Shown one piece after another: positions 11,190 to 22,104 of a DNA stretch of 64,000 nt. The DNA comes from Staphylotrichum longicolle (Eukaryota > Ascomycota > Sordariomycetes > Sordariales > Chaetomiaceae), in NCBI GenBank assembly GCA_019096155.1, contig JAHCVI010000001.1:10974001-11038000 (forward strand). Reading direction: 5' to 3'. How positions within the stretch are numbered: position 1 is the first letter of the stretch; every line of letters begins with the position of its first letter. The translations under genes and the position numbers were made by a program. Below the pieces are notes generated by a model. The model did no database searches, was not told where the DNA came from, and saw nothing but the letters and a program-made list of their open reading frames with translations.

Positions 11190-11836
11190 GCGTGTTGAAC
11201 GGGCCCAAAGTAACCAACCATCTTGGTTGTCGGCTGGACACAAAGAGGAACCGTCGATGACGCTCCGGACCGATTCCTCGCTTTGTGTTGCTCTCTATCG
11301 CCGTCGCCCCTCCGTCACGAGGAAACGTGCTCCTTTGTCCCAGTGCCACAGGAACAAACATTGGCGGAGGCCAGTAACTCCCTGCACCATTGTCATGAAA
11401 TGCTGGCAGACGGAAGCAGGTCGAAATCGGCTCCCTTTTACTCTCGACCAATGCCTTGGTCTTATTGGCGTTTGTTACGAAGAGTCTCGGAAATATCCCT
11501 AAGCTTTGGGGTTTAAGCTGTTGTGTATTGACAGCTTTGAGATATTAGCTCGCGGATCGCCACAAGAAGGCTGTCTCCCATACCTATACCAACAATGTCC
11601 AACGCCACTCTAATGCGCCCCGTAATATACAACAGACCCTCTATTCAGATGCCTCGCCGCCATACCGCCGGAACCGCCATAACGCCAGAGGAAAGCTTGT
11701 TCAATCCTCGTCCTCATACTTGTTACCTTGCATATCACCCAAAAGAAGCATGTCATCCATTCCCAGCCCGGGAGACGCGTTTCGAATCCTAGACATCATC
11801 GTTAGCCATCTCCGTCCCCGAAACTGACTGACGAGT
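11190..11836. other. intergenic spacer
   Basis: Upstream region of the low-complexity gene and 3' flank of the EXS gene, both on the minus strand. No coding, RNA or repeat feature could be supported. Confidence 0.55.
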
Positions 11837-13099
11837 TCAAGGAGCCATCATGCTCCCAACGTAGCTGTTTAAAAAGAAGAAGGCGAGCTTGACTCTGACG
11901 TACCATTCGGTTTCGACGCGGAAGAAGATCCACACCCAGCGTCTGAAGACCTCCAAGAACTGAATGAGAAATATCGAACTCTCAAAATCGCTGATGCGGT
12001 CCATGCGCGAGTTCAACTTGATCATCCAAGTACACCGCAGCAGCAGGTCCAGCACGATGACGGCGTAGTACACGCCCGGCTTGTGCACTAGCAGCGTCCT
12101 CCTCAGGCCAAACGGGTGGTCGGGCGAGCCCCGCTGGCTCGAAAAGAGGGTGAGGTCCCAATCCTTGGCCACATCCCAGTAGAAGCTGTAGAGCGAGTTG
12201 AGCAAACAGGCAGCGACCCACGCCTTGTACAACCCAGGTGACCCCTCCTTCTGGTTCCGCAGCATGGCCCCGAGGACGATAACGGGGAAAGCCGTCGAGT
12301 ACTTGGCCGCGTTGGCCAGGTGCTGCCCGCCCCACCCAGTCGCCTCCCTGAACGGGGCGCTGCGCACGCGCCCAAACTCGATGAGGCATTGGCGCAGCCG
12401 GATGGCGCTCGGCACGGCCATGATCAGCGGGACCAGCACAGCGCCGCCGCAGCCCCGGTCGGGCCTGGCGGTAGCAGACCCGTCGCGGCCGCCGAAGAAG
12501 AACATGCAGAGGCATACGAAGAGGTCGGCGAGGATCTTGGCGTAGCTGGTGAGGACATCAGCCAGCAGAATGTCGCCGAACTTGCCATCCTTGGCCTCGG
12601 CTAGCCCGCCAACGCTGACGCGACGGAGAGTCCACAGCAGGCGGCTGCGGCCGGTGTGGGAGACGGAGAGGCGGCGCAAGGGAATCGCGAAGAGCACGGC
12701 GAGGACGAGCAGGTTGGTCATGGGCAGCCAGTCATAGTCGATGACACGTTGCGGGTCGCGGCGGGTGAAGAGCCAAAAGGTGACGATCGAGAGGCCCGAA
12801 GTCAGCGAGAGGAACGAAGCGAGGCGGTAGGTCGAGTGTGGTGGGGTTGCCTGGGAGGCATTGGAGCGGCCGGGGTAGCGGATCAGGGCGGGCACGTCGA
12901 TGCGGCGGAGGTAGAGGAAGTGGAGATTGAAGCCCCATCCCCAGACGGCTGCAGTTGAAGAGGTTAGTCAGATCTCAATGCTCTGGAGAGTATCAAGATG
13001 GCGCGCACCCAGGATGACGATAAAGGCGATGCGGTAGGGCAGAGGGAAGGCCAGGCTGAACTGGTCGAGCTGATGCTCCACTGCAGGGTCACCGTCCAT
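11837..13099 (-). CDS. EXS-domain membrane protein, ERD1-like
   Basis: Two exons (13099-13009, 12948-11837) encode 400 residues. The 60-nt intron has a GTGCGC donor, a CTAAC-type branch point and a CTGCAG acceptor. The protein has several hydrophobic segments from about residue 30 on (AVWGWGFNLHFLYLRR early, TNLLVLAVLFAIP, then further stretches). It carries EXS-domain sequence in the second half: SFYWDVAKDWDLTLF, the NSLYS segment just before it, and FLEVFRRWVWIFFRVETEW near the end. ERD1-type EXS proteins sit in the Golgi. In yeast they are required for retention of ER and Golgi glycosylation enzymes and act in phosphate recycling. The lack of an N-terminal SPX domain separates it from the SYG1/PHO phosphate transporters. 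It is divergent from PEX10. Confidence 0.93.
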
Positions 13100-13610
13100 T
13101 GTGCCTGTGCTTGGGGCCTGTCGTCAGCGTCATCGAAGACGCTGTCGGCGATGCTGCGGCGTTGGAAAGCGAGCGGACGACGCAGATGGCGCGGAGGTGA
13201 AGCGAGAGGGAAGGAAAAAAAAAAGATGAAATTCGTGACGTCCTGGTCGCGTGTTCCCCCTGTCCTCCGTATCCCTTCCTTCCCCTTGCCAAATAAAATT
13301 GGGGAGTTTGGGGACACGACGTCAGCCCCACGCTGCTTGGCCCCACAACACCTGGAGCCCTACGGAGGACCCCTGCGAGCCGCCCGCTCACTCCACGCTC
13401 GCTCCCTGGATCCCTGCACTCACTGACCCGAGGTCCAGCCCGCTTGCAGCTGCCGAGCCATCTTCACGGGCCGAAGCTCGACTCGACCGTCGCAACACTA
13501 CCTTACCTTGCCTATCACAACAACGAAGAACCGCCCTGACGTGTAATCGACGTGACCAAACCGGCGTCGTCCTCGTTTGATACCAACCCTCACAACCACA
13601 ACCGTCCACA
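13100..13610. other. divergent promoter region of the EXS gene and PEX10
   Basis: About 0.5 kb shared upstream region. A short A-run lies at about 13206-13217. No specific factor site identified. Confidence 0.55.
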
Positions 13611-14877
13611 ATGGCCTCCCAACCGCCGCCGTCGCGCCCTCCTCCGCCCCTCACATCCTCCCCCTACCCCTTCGCCGCCGCGCCCGACATCATCCGCGCC
13701 CACCAAAAGGACGCCTACTTCCAGGGCGTCCTGACCAACCAGCTCAACGACCTGCACCGCCGCCTCCGCGGCGCCCGCTCCGCCCACGCCTGGGCCACCG
13801 AAACCCGCACCTTTGCCGACGCCCTCTACCTCTGCCTGACCACCCTCCTCGGCAACCGCACCCTCGGCGAAGAATACTGCGACCTCGTCCAGGTCGAGAC
13901 ACCCCAACCACACCTCCCCACCATCGGCAAAGACGAAGAAGGCGGCGGCCCGCTCCTCCCCTCCCTGCCCCGCCGCGCCGGCTACATCGCCACCTCGATC
14001 CTGCTCCCCTACCTCGCGACGCGCGCCCTGCCCTCCGTCCGCGCGACCCTCCGCAGGCGCCTGCACGCCCGCCTCGCGAGCCTCACCCGCCAGGGCCGCG
14101 ACGAGAAGCGCGACCGCTCGGGCGCGCCCAGCGCCGAGTACCGCGCGCTGCGCTACCTGCTCGCGCACCTCGGCCCGCTGACCAGCGGCGCGCACTTCCG
14201 CGCCGTCACGCTCGCCGTCTTCTACTTTACGGGCGCGTACTACTCGCTCTCGAAGCGCGTGTGGGGGCTGCGGTATGTGTTTACGCGCCGCGTGGAGGAC
14301 GCCGCGGCGGCGGCCGGGGGCCAGGCCGGGGCGGGAGGGAGGGCCGGGTATGAGGTGCTTGGGGTGCTGCCAGATGCTCGTGAGGGGGTACTTGCATGTG
14401 CGGGAACAGCTGGCGCTGGCGGGGGCGGGGGTTGCCGGCGGGGAAGGGGAAGAAGATGACGAGGAGGAGGAGGATGGGTTCAGGGAGCGGATGGCGCTTG
14501 GGCTCGGGGCGAGTGTGGATGTCAGTCTGGATGAGAATGCGTACACGAGCAACAACGAGCTGCTGGGTGGTGGCGGGGCGGGCTCGTCGCAGAGGAGCCT
14601 GGGCGAGATTGGAGCGATGGCGCATACGCCGGTACCCAAGGCAGGGAGGCCGAGGTATGATTTGGGGACGAGTGAGAAGGTCATGGGGTGGATCAAGGGC
14701 GTGCAGCAGAGGAAGTGCACGCTGTGTCTGGAGGAGCTGAAGGATCCCGCTGCGACGCAGTGCGGACATGTGTTTTGCTGGGCCTGTATAGGGGATTGGG
14801 TGCGGGAGAAGCCCGAGTGCCCGTTGTGCAGGAGGGAGGCTATGGTGCAGCATATCTTGCCGTTGCGGGTTGCCTGA
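13611..14877 (+). CDS. PEX10: peroxin 10, RING E3 ligase of peroxisome import; one apparent frameshift
   Basis: The N-terminal frame starts MASQPPPSRPPPPLTSSPYP and contains the Pex2/Pex12-type membrane region (AAPDIIRAHQKDAYFQ, SKRVWGLRYVFTRR, AGYEVLGVL). At 14366-14371 the frame must move by one base. The continuation (QMLVRGYLHVREQL) leads to a C3HC4 RING near the C-terminus: CTLCLEELKDPAATQ, CGHVFCWACIGDW, CPLCRRE. Together they give about 421 residues, a normal size. PEX10 is a peroxisomal membrane ubiquitin ligase acting with PEX2 and PEX12 in recycling of the import receptor PEX5. Unshifted, translation would lose the RING. The break lies inside a conserved membrane segment where homologues carry extra small hydrophobic residues, so a small deletion (for instance 8 bp) or one extra C are both possible. 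No intron explains it. Confidence 0.88.
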
Positions 14878-15649
14878 GACTTCAGGTGGTCGAGTTGTAT
14901 TGAGTAATGTCGTCTCTGTACATCATGCATACCTAGACATCTTCAAGGCTTGTGGTTGTCTCGGCTCACTGCTCCATAGGTCAAGTGGGCAAAGCACGAT
15001 AGGAAATAATACACAAATATCCGCAGAAAGACAGCATTTTGATTCGAACAATAGCGCCAGCTACACTCAGTCCTCTCCCCGCAGCCTTGTAGTGTACAAT
15101 ACAGCAAAGGACAGAACCCGAAGCCGGAAGAAGAAGTTGCAAACCCGCCCAACAAAGAAGTCGCCAACCTCAGAACATGTGGCTAAAAGCCCCCAAGGCA
15201 CCAGGCCGGCACGATACCCCATTAACCCCCCCCAAATGCCATTTTAGGCGCAAACCCAGCCAACCCCAAGATCATCTCGATGTGCTTGTCCACAGAGGGA
15301 CAGACAGAACCAAGGCGAGAGAGAAGCAGAATCAAAAAAAGGAACTCCGTTGTCAAATCAGACTACGATAGACAAAGAATATGAAGAAACAACTATCAAG
15401 GTGAGTCTGCGACTTTGCACCTCGAGATGAGAAAAAAGAGACAAGAAGCCAGAAAAGAACAAGCCTCGTGCCCACATATGCCCACAAACATCCAAAAAGA
15501 CGACAAAGGTATCATGAGAAGGAAAAGAGACAACAAGAAGACATGCCACATGCCCATCATTAACTCCCGCCCAATGTTTTCCCCTCGCCCCCTTACCCCT
15601 GATGAATGCCACATTCCCATAATGCACAATGCCACTGCCGCCGCTGCAT
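14878..15649. other. convergent 3' intergenic region
   Basis: Lies between the stops of PEX10 and the LYAR-type gene. It is relatively A-rich on the plus strand (15310-15560), consistent with 3' UTR sequence. No gene seen. Confidence 0.55.
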
Positions 15650-17505
15650 CTAATCGTCAATGCAGAAAAGCACAATCTCCCCTCGGTCGTTCTTCCTCAT
15701 CCTCAACGACTTCCACAGCTCCTTCTCCTCCATTAGCTTGCTCAGCGAGGCCCCCGACTCGCTCCGCTCACGGTGGTACCTCTTGAGAGCCTTGTTGACG
15801 CTGCACCCACGCTCGCTCTCGGGCCCCTTGTTGACAAAGCTGAGGAAGTGGTCCGCCCGGGGCTTGTAGACCACCATGGTGCCGTGTTCCTCTTTGCCGT
15901 CCTTGGACCCGGGCCTAAACTCGAGGAGCTTCTGCTCTTTGGGCGCCTCGAGGGTCTTGGAGCTGCGCTTCTTTTTGGGCTTGGAGGGCGTCGAGCTGGA
16001 CTTTGTCTTTGTGCGCTTCTTGGAGGAGGACTTGGGCTTGGAGCTGGCGGCGAGCATGGCCATCAGGCTGTTGCCTATCGTCTCCCCGGTCCGGCCGGAC
16101 TTGTGGTGCTTCGACTTGGTCTTCTTGAGCGGGCTGGCGGGTGTCTCGGCGACGTCGCCGCCCGAGTAGTCTGGCGAAGGCGGGAAGACAGTTGGTCTCG
16201 ACATCAGCCGGTTCATGCCGCCGGTCAACCCGGAGTGCAGGACCGGCGGGGCATCCGTCATGATGTGGTCCGTCTCGATGTGTAGCCTCTTTCGCTTCTT
16301 GTCCTTCTTGGCCTCCTTGTCGCTGTCCTTCACCTTCTTCCGCGCTGTCTTGGGCGCGGGGGTTTCGAAGTGTGTTGGGATCGGACCAGCGCCGTACTGA
16401 ACCATCGTGCCGTCTTCCTCAAAGGCGTCCCCTAGGCCGTTGGCCTCTGGGTCGAAGCGGACGAGCTGCGTGTCCTCGCTCAGCTGGATGGGCGCAGTGG
16501 CGGGCAGGGAAACATGGGAGGCCGTTGGTGTGGGGTTGGCGACAAGGAAATCGAACACATTGACGGATGTGTCCGCCTCGAGTGCGGACGGCGGGGTGGG
16601 CGCCTCGGGTAGAGGGTCGACGACGGAATGGTCGTCATCGTCGCTGCGCTGCTCGTAGTCGCGCCAGGAATCGTAGTCCTCGGCGACATCCTCGACATAA
16701 GCAGCCTGTACCATGGCGGGTGTTGTCGTGTTGTTGGTGTTTGCGTTGTGTGTGGGCGCTGCTGCAGGTTGGCCCTTGCCTTTCTTGTTGTCACGGTACA
16801 GGGCGCCTTGGTATTTCTGCGCTTCCGTCATGCAACTCTGGGTGCCAGTCAGCGGGTCAGCACTCAAAGGATTGACAACGAATCTGTCCTACCGTATGAG
16901 AGCGGTACTCCGTACCGGGGAAGTACACCATGCAATCGATGCAGGTGAAGGTGGCGCCGCGACAGCGGTTTCTATGGGGATCAAGCTTCTTCTTGGTCAA
17001 GACGTCGCCGCACGACTAGATGGAAATACAGAGGCACGCGTTAGATATTGTCGAATGCACAACAGAAGTTGGTTTGGTCGAGTGGCCAGATGATGTGGTG
17101 AGGGTGTTCTCGTGGCAATAGGGAGGAAACTGGGAGAGTGACAGGAGACTGAAAGCAGGGAGGATCAACTTGATCAGCCGGGGGAGGGGTGTGCGGGATG
17201 GAGGGGTGGTGCCGGGGTGTGACCTGTTGGCCGCGACCCGTGAAAGTGGTGTGCGGGCAAAGGTGTGTGTGATGTCAGTTAAGATTGACCTCCGGGGGTG
17301 GTCATGGGGGGTGTGCAGCCAGCCCAGCCGGAGACGGGAGGAAGGGGGGGGTAAAAGTGTGGTCGGATTGAGGCGCCGACGTCCCAAGAACGCGGTTGTC
17401 TCTGATAGAATGCCCAGGGGGCTAACCATTCCAGAGGAAGCAAGTCTTCCTTGGGGGCATAACAAAATAAAGGACATCACCCACCTCACACGAGAAGGAA
17501 ACCAT
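15650..17505 (-). CDS. LYAR-type C2HC zinc-finger nucleolar protein
   Basis: Three exons encode 443 residues: exon 1 (17505-17485) contributes only MVSFSCE, exon 2 (17015-16893) and exon 3 (16837-15650). The first intron is 469 nt, the second 55 nt. Joined, residues 1-60 form the LYAR zinc-finger region: MVSFSCE-SCGDVLTKKKLD, PHRNRCRGATFTCIDC, MVYFPGTEYRSHTSCMTEAQ, KYQGALY. All Cys and His positions are present. The rest is acidic, then very Lys/Ser-rich (KKVKDSDKEAKKDKKRKRL and KKRTKTKSSSTPSKPKKKRS), consistent with a nucleolar protein. Animal LYAR and its fungal relatives are linked to ribosome biogenesis and nucleic-acid binding. The tiny first exon is chosen because MVSFSCE is the usual family start and its GTGGGT donor joins in phase 0. 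Confidence 0.87.
16906..16915. repeat. recurring 10-mer TACTCCGTAC, copy 2
   Basis: This copy lies inside LYAR exon 2 (coding G-T-E-Y-R on the minus strand), unlike the other four. Confidence 0.45.
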
Positions 17506-19944
17506 GGTGACGGTGGGAGGGTTTGTGCCCGTCTAAACTCGAGTTCGTCCCAATTGGCGCACAAGACGCAAAGTGATGTGTGGGTTGTCAACAATGACTG
17601 CCAAGGGTTCGCCTTGCCAGCGATTCCCGCTTCCTGAGTGGAGAGGAAGAGGCCGGAGTCCCGATCTGGCCAATGATCCTCGGGCCAGCACACAGGATGC
17701 CTGTTGCCCGGCTTGTGAGAGAGTCGCCGCGCGGTGGTCCGGAGACGAAGAAAGCAAGTAGGTATGGACAGAGGGCTCTGTCAGAGACGGGCGATTTGGG
17801 CGGCACGGAGCTGGAGCTGGACCCAGATGATGGCGGGCTGTGTGTGCGCCCTGTCTGCGTCTGTGGGACGGGCGGCTGAGCAGGCTTTTGGAGAAGCTGG
17901 CCCACGGGCTGCTGCGCTGCGCCTTTGGGCACGAATGAGAGCGGGAGGAGCTGTCGGCGCCAACAACCGCGGGGGGAGGCTAACGGCGCGTATGGAAGCC
18001 GCTAACTCTTAAAAGATCGGATCTGACCTCGGCGACGGCCCGGTCAGGTGGTCGCAGGAACGAGTTTTTGGTGACTGGCAGGTTTTTTGTGGTGGGCTGC
18101 CCATGGAAAAAAGTTGAAGCTGGAGACTGGAGATGTTTTTTTGTTGGATATTTTGGGCGCCGATGCATGTCAGCTCCACCCCGCTGCCCCAGTTGCTGGG
18201 GCCGCGACTTTCACGGGCCACAGCCCCTCCATGCCATGGTCCCTGCCAAAAGCGTCACTGCCAGCCCGCCCTCGAGCCCGCCCACTGCAGCGGGATTGAC
18301 AAGCGGAGCAACCCGCTGCCCCGATTTGTGCATCAGACAACTCGGGTTGGCGCAGGCGAGTCGCCCGGCAGCCAGTGGCAGGCGCGGGATCGCTCAGAAT
18401 GTGGGGAGTGTGGCACAACAAACTCGCGATCCCTGACACGAAACTCTGCTGAGGCGCGTGCTTGGTTGGTCGGGGGACAAGCGAGCCAGGGCGTGTTCCA
18501 TTGAACGAAAAAAGAAGCCAATGCCGGCATGGTGCGTCGACGTCTGCCGTGGTTGCATCGCCTTGTCCGACGGCGGACTGATGAGTCCTTCGCGGAGATG
18601 CCCTTCTCTTGACTGCCCAGTGCTTCAGCCTTCAGTCTCCCGTCCATGGATTGATTCATGACCGTCCCTCAACCGCTTGCACAGCAAATGCGACTGCCTA
18701 CTCCGTACTCTACTCCCTTTTGCCGGCGCTAGCCCAGGAACCGGGCAGACAACGCAAGCGCGGGACGAATCATGGTCTTCGAGAGCTTCTAGAGCGTTTC
18801 AGCAGCGGCTACGTTCTTTGCGATCTCCTGCAACAGGTTTGTCGCAACGCGATTCGTCGGGTCCTGAGGCGCTGTCAATGCACGCCGATGGGTGTTGGAA
18901 CTTCCCCCCCTTCCGTCTCCTGTTTCAGGGCTTGCGCAACAGCTTCCAGCCGAGTGGTCAATGGCCCGGCCTGGGTCTAGCGCATTGAGAGCCAGACAGG
19001 ATGCCCCGTGTGATGGAAGCCCGAATCGTCAACGGCGTGCATGAACGCGGCACGATCCAATGCGAGGGCACGCTATCGCGCGCGACTACCAATTGCGTGG
19101 TCGCCAGACAGATTGGCCTGCCCGGAGTGGTAGATTGTGCTGCAGTCGAGGATGGTGTGAGATGCAAGCCACAGGGTCTGAATCCCACGGGTCGGCGGGT
19201 TTTGCAGTGGAGCACTGCTGGCAAACAGAGCTCGCCATGTGCGCCGTGCCCGATGAGTTGTCCGACATGGAACGAACGCACTCGGTCGCGTCAGAGATCT
19301 TAGCTCTCCTCAGGAAGGTCGCAATCTCAGGTCCGCCCAGGTGACCGGATCCTCCCGTCGATCGTGGCCCGCCGGCCTCGGCCTGGGTCCCCGGAGGCGG
19401 GCCACAAAGCATCGGGCCCGAGGCCCACTGGATCAGAGGGCTCGGCCGGTCCCTGGCGCTGCTTGCATGGCGCGATTGGAGATGGCGGATCTCTAATCTC
19501 AGAGCTCGGGTGACATTACATCATGGTACTGCTCGACCTGCGGACATTTGGAGCAGCGAGTGAATTTCCGCGTATGGAGCCTTACCTTACCGTAGCGAAT
19601 CCCCAAGTCCGCCGCGCGCCTGCAGACTGACTGCCTGGAGGGACCTGCCCTGCCCGCTTGGTTGCTTGCTTGACCGTGCAACTGCAACAGCGATTCCCCT
19701 CCAAAGTACCTGAGATCAAAGCGCACCCAACAAGCTTGGGCTCCGCACTCTCGGACACCATCGAAAGAGGGCCAGCGCATCCAGCACCTCCAGCGCATCC
19801 CCAATTCACAGAACCCCCCCTGTTTGCACCAACAGCCACCCCCGTCCCTTCTCGCCTGTTTCTCCAGCTCATCCCTGAGCTCCTCCACTCCGACCGCTAT
19901 CTTCCGTCGACCGCCCTTTTTTCCCACATTTTGTTCGGTTCGCC
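17506..19944. other. 2.4-kb intergenic region, no gene recognised
   Basis: Divergent region between the LYAR-type and BEM46-type genes. All frames on both strands were read and none has a domain, plausible exon set or fungal codon pattern. It contains the fourth-strongest candidate for a regulatory element only in the form of the 10-mer at 18709-18718, and no RNA gene could be supported. Confidence 0.5.
18709..18718. repeat. recurring 10-mer TACTCCGTAC, copy 3
   Basis: Intergenic copy in the long divergent region between the LYAR-type and BEM46-type genes. Confidence 0.5.
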
Positions 19945-21155
19945 ATGCCCGAGTCATCGGCCAGCAACTCTTTCCTGGAGCAGACTGTCTCGCTGATGAG
20001 CAGCACCGCGAGCTATATGCGGCTGCCCGCCATCGCTTCAACTGTATGCCCCGACACCTCTGCGTCTCCCGCCCAGTGCCTGAATGGCTGCGCCGTCAAC
20101 CGCGCCGACTGGTTCAGGGGGCAAGTTGGAAGCTTCCCGCATCGGCCTCGTTGCCGTTGATTGCATCGAATCAACTAACCGTTGTCGCTTTCGTAGGGAG
20201 TCGCCGCGGTTTTGACAGCCTTGCTCTATTTCAAACAAAAGTAGCCCGTCCCTTTCCGTCACCCTTCGAAGCCGCCTTGTCCTAACGCCGCATCCGCAGG
20301 GCACTGATATATCCGTCCCACGTCCCGGCAAACGCACGAACCGACGTGCCGCGCCCCAGCCAGTTTAACTTCAAGGACTACGAGGAGCTCATCATCCCGA
20401 CTAACGATGGCGAGAAGCTCGGCATTCTACATCCGGGGTCCTCGCGGCGGACCCAACTCTGATGTGACGGTCCTCATGTTTCACGGCAATGCCGGCAACA
20501 TCGGTCACCGCCTACCATCGCCCGCATGCTGATCGCCGCCTCCGGCTGCAACGTCTTCATGCTCGAGTACCGCGGGTACGGCATTTCGACCGGCAGCCCG
20601 ACGAGTCCGGCCTCAATACCGACGCCCAGACGGCCCTCGACTACCTCCGCGACCGCGTCGAGACCAAGGACCACAAGATTGTCGTCTATGGACAGAGCCT
20701 GGGTGGCGCTGTCGGCATCCGTCTCGTCGCCAAGAACCAGGCCGCCGGAGACATCAGCGGCCTGATCCTCGAGAACACCTTCCTCAGCATGCGCAAGCTG
20801 ATCCCTTCCATCATGCCTCCCGCAAAGTACCTCGCCTATCTGTGCCACCAGGTCTGGCCCAGCGACACGCTGATTCCAAATGTCAAGGTGCCGACGCTGT
20901 TTCTCAGCGGACTTCAGGACGAGATTGTACCGTGAGTCGTGGACCGTTTTTTCCAACCAGGTTTGGTCTGCATGCTAAGCGTTCTCCGCCAGGCCAATCC
21001 ACATGAAGCGTCTTTACGACCTCTCCAAAGCCCCCGTCAAGGTTTGGAAGCCCCTCCCCGGCGGCGATCACAACTCGAGCGTCGTTGAGGAGGGCTACTT
21101 CGAGGCCATCGCCGAGTTCATGAACCGGATTGTGATGGAGGAGAAGCAGCAGTGA
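19945..21155 (+). CDS. BEM46/ABHD13-type alpha/beta hydrolase; three apparent frameshifts
   Basis: Exons 19945-20043, 20197-20240, 20300-20931 and 20993-21155 join in correct phase. Exon 3 needs three frame changes, near 20421 (+1), 20511-20515 (-1) and 20596-20600 (-1). With these the protein is about 312 residues, as in BEM46. An N-terminal membrane anchor (GVAAVLTALLYFKQK) precedes LIYPSHVPANARTDVPRPSQ. The oxyanion motif FHGNAGNIGHR, LEYRGYGISTGSP, the nucleophile elbow GQSLGGAVG, the acid in SGLQDEIVPP and the base in GGDHNS complete a hydrolase triad. BEM46 is conserved in fungi and linked to cell polarity and germination in Neurospora work; its substrate is not known to me. Indels in GC-rich sequence with all catalytic residues intact suggest sequence error over decay. 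Confidence 0.87.
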
Positions 21156-22104
21156 GTTTGCACTGCTCGCATTGTGCAACAACAGATGACACATGTCTCG
21201 GTTTGATTACGGGGCCGTGCCAGCTGGGGGGCTCGGAATGCCGTGTGTGGTGGTTGTTCATTCCAGCCTTTCTCGTGTTAGAAACATTTGATACCCCGGA
21301 TCTGCGTCAGGAAATGGGCAGGTTTCAAGTTAGACTAGACCGAATACACGCAAGATTGTAAATCGTATCAAGTATCGTATTGCACTTGGTCCGATGCCTG
21401 TGACCATCGACATTAACTGATGGTTTTTGGGGCGCATCATCAACGGTCCTTGTGGTAAAGCCGTCCACAGTTCAAGATCGGAATCTCAGATTCACTATCA
21501 CTTCTCTTCTTTCTCGTCCTCTCTTCTTTCTTCTCCTCTCTTCTTTCTTATCATCTCCTCTTTTTTGCCCTCTCCTCTCTCTCTGCCTCTCCTCATAAGG
21601 ATCTCAATCTCAAGGAAGCACACAGAGCCGCCCACCAATTCGGCAACAATGCTTTATCTCATAACATCTGCCCCCTTGAATTAATTATCAACCATACGAG
21701 TCTTGATATTAATTGGTACTATGCCATGCTTCTCGCCTAAAGATACATCCACGCCACTCACGGTCTTGGTAACCTTTTTAACCACCTACACAGTATATCA
21801 GGTTGCCGAAACGGGTACCTTACATCTTGCATCTTCATATAGAAGTGTGGAGTAATGGATTGAAGTTCAGGATACGAAGCTGCCAAGCCGGCGGAAGATT
21901 GTCAGTCAGTGTGCGTTTGGGTTTTGTGAGACCGGCGTCGTGAGAGAACCACTTCCCAGTGTTGCTGAGCCTCAAGCGCAAACTTGCCTTGCAGTTCGTC
22001 ACTAAAAGGTGGTAGGATGTTCCGTTGGAGCATGGCGATATCGAAACGGCTCATGCCTGGTTCCTTCTTTCTCAGGCCTCTGATGCCCGTGGATATTGAA
22101 TATC
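21156..22104. other. convergent intergenic region with a CT-rich tract
   Basis: Holds the 3' flanks of BEM46 (+) and NF-X1 (-). The only structure seen is the pyrimidine tract at 21501-21594, followed by a tiny frame (MLYLITSAPLN) that I do not call a gene. Confidence 0.5.
21501..21594 (+). repeat. CT-rich polypyrimidine tract
   Basis: About 90 bp almost wholly C and T on the plus strand. Tracts like this are common in fungal promoters and 5' leaders, which is odd between two convergent genes. Confidence 0.75.

Noticed and set aside
14273..14370. GTATGT donor and CCAG acceptor that could form an intron in PEX10
   Set aside because: Removing it deletes conserved PEX10 sequence (YVFTRR to YEVLGVL) and leaves the wrong phase, giving an immediate stop.
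13590..14930. 446-codon minus-strand open frame opposite PEX10
   Set aside because: Ala/Gly/Arg-rich shadow of a GC-rich coding strand; PEX10 on the plus strand has clear motifs.
18578..18600. Hammerhead-ribozyme-like CTGATGA followed by a short stem-loop with a TTCG-type loop
   Set aside because: The strand after stem II reads GATG in place of the required GAAA, and I found no matching stems I and III around it.
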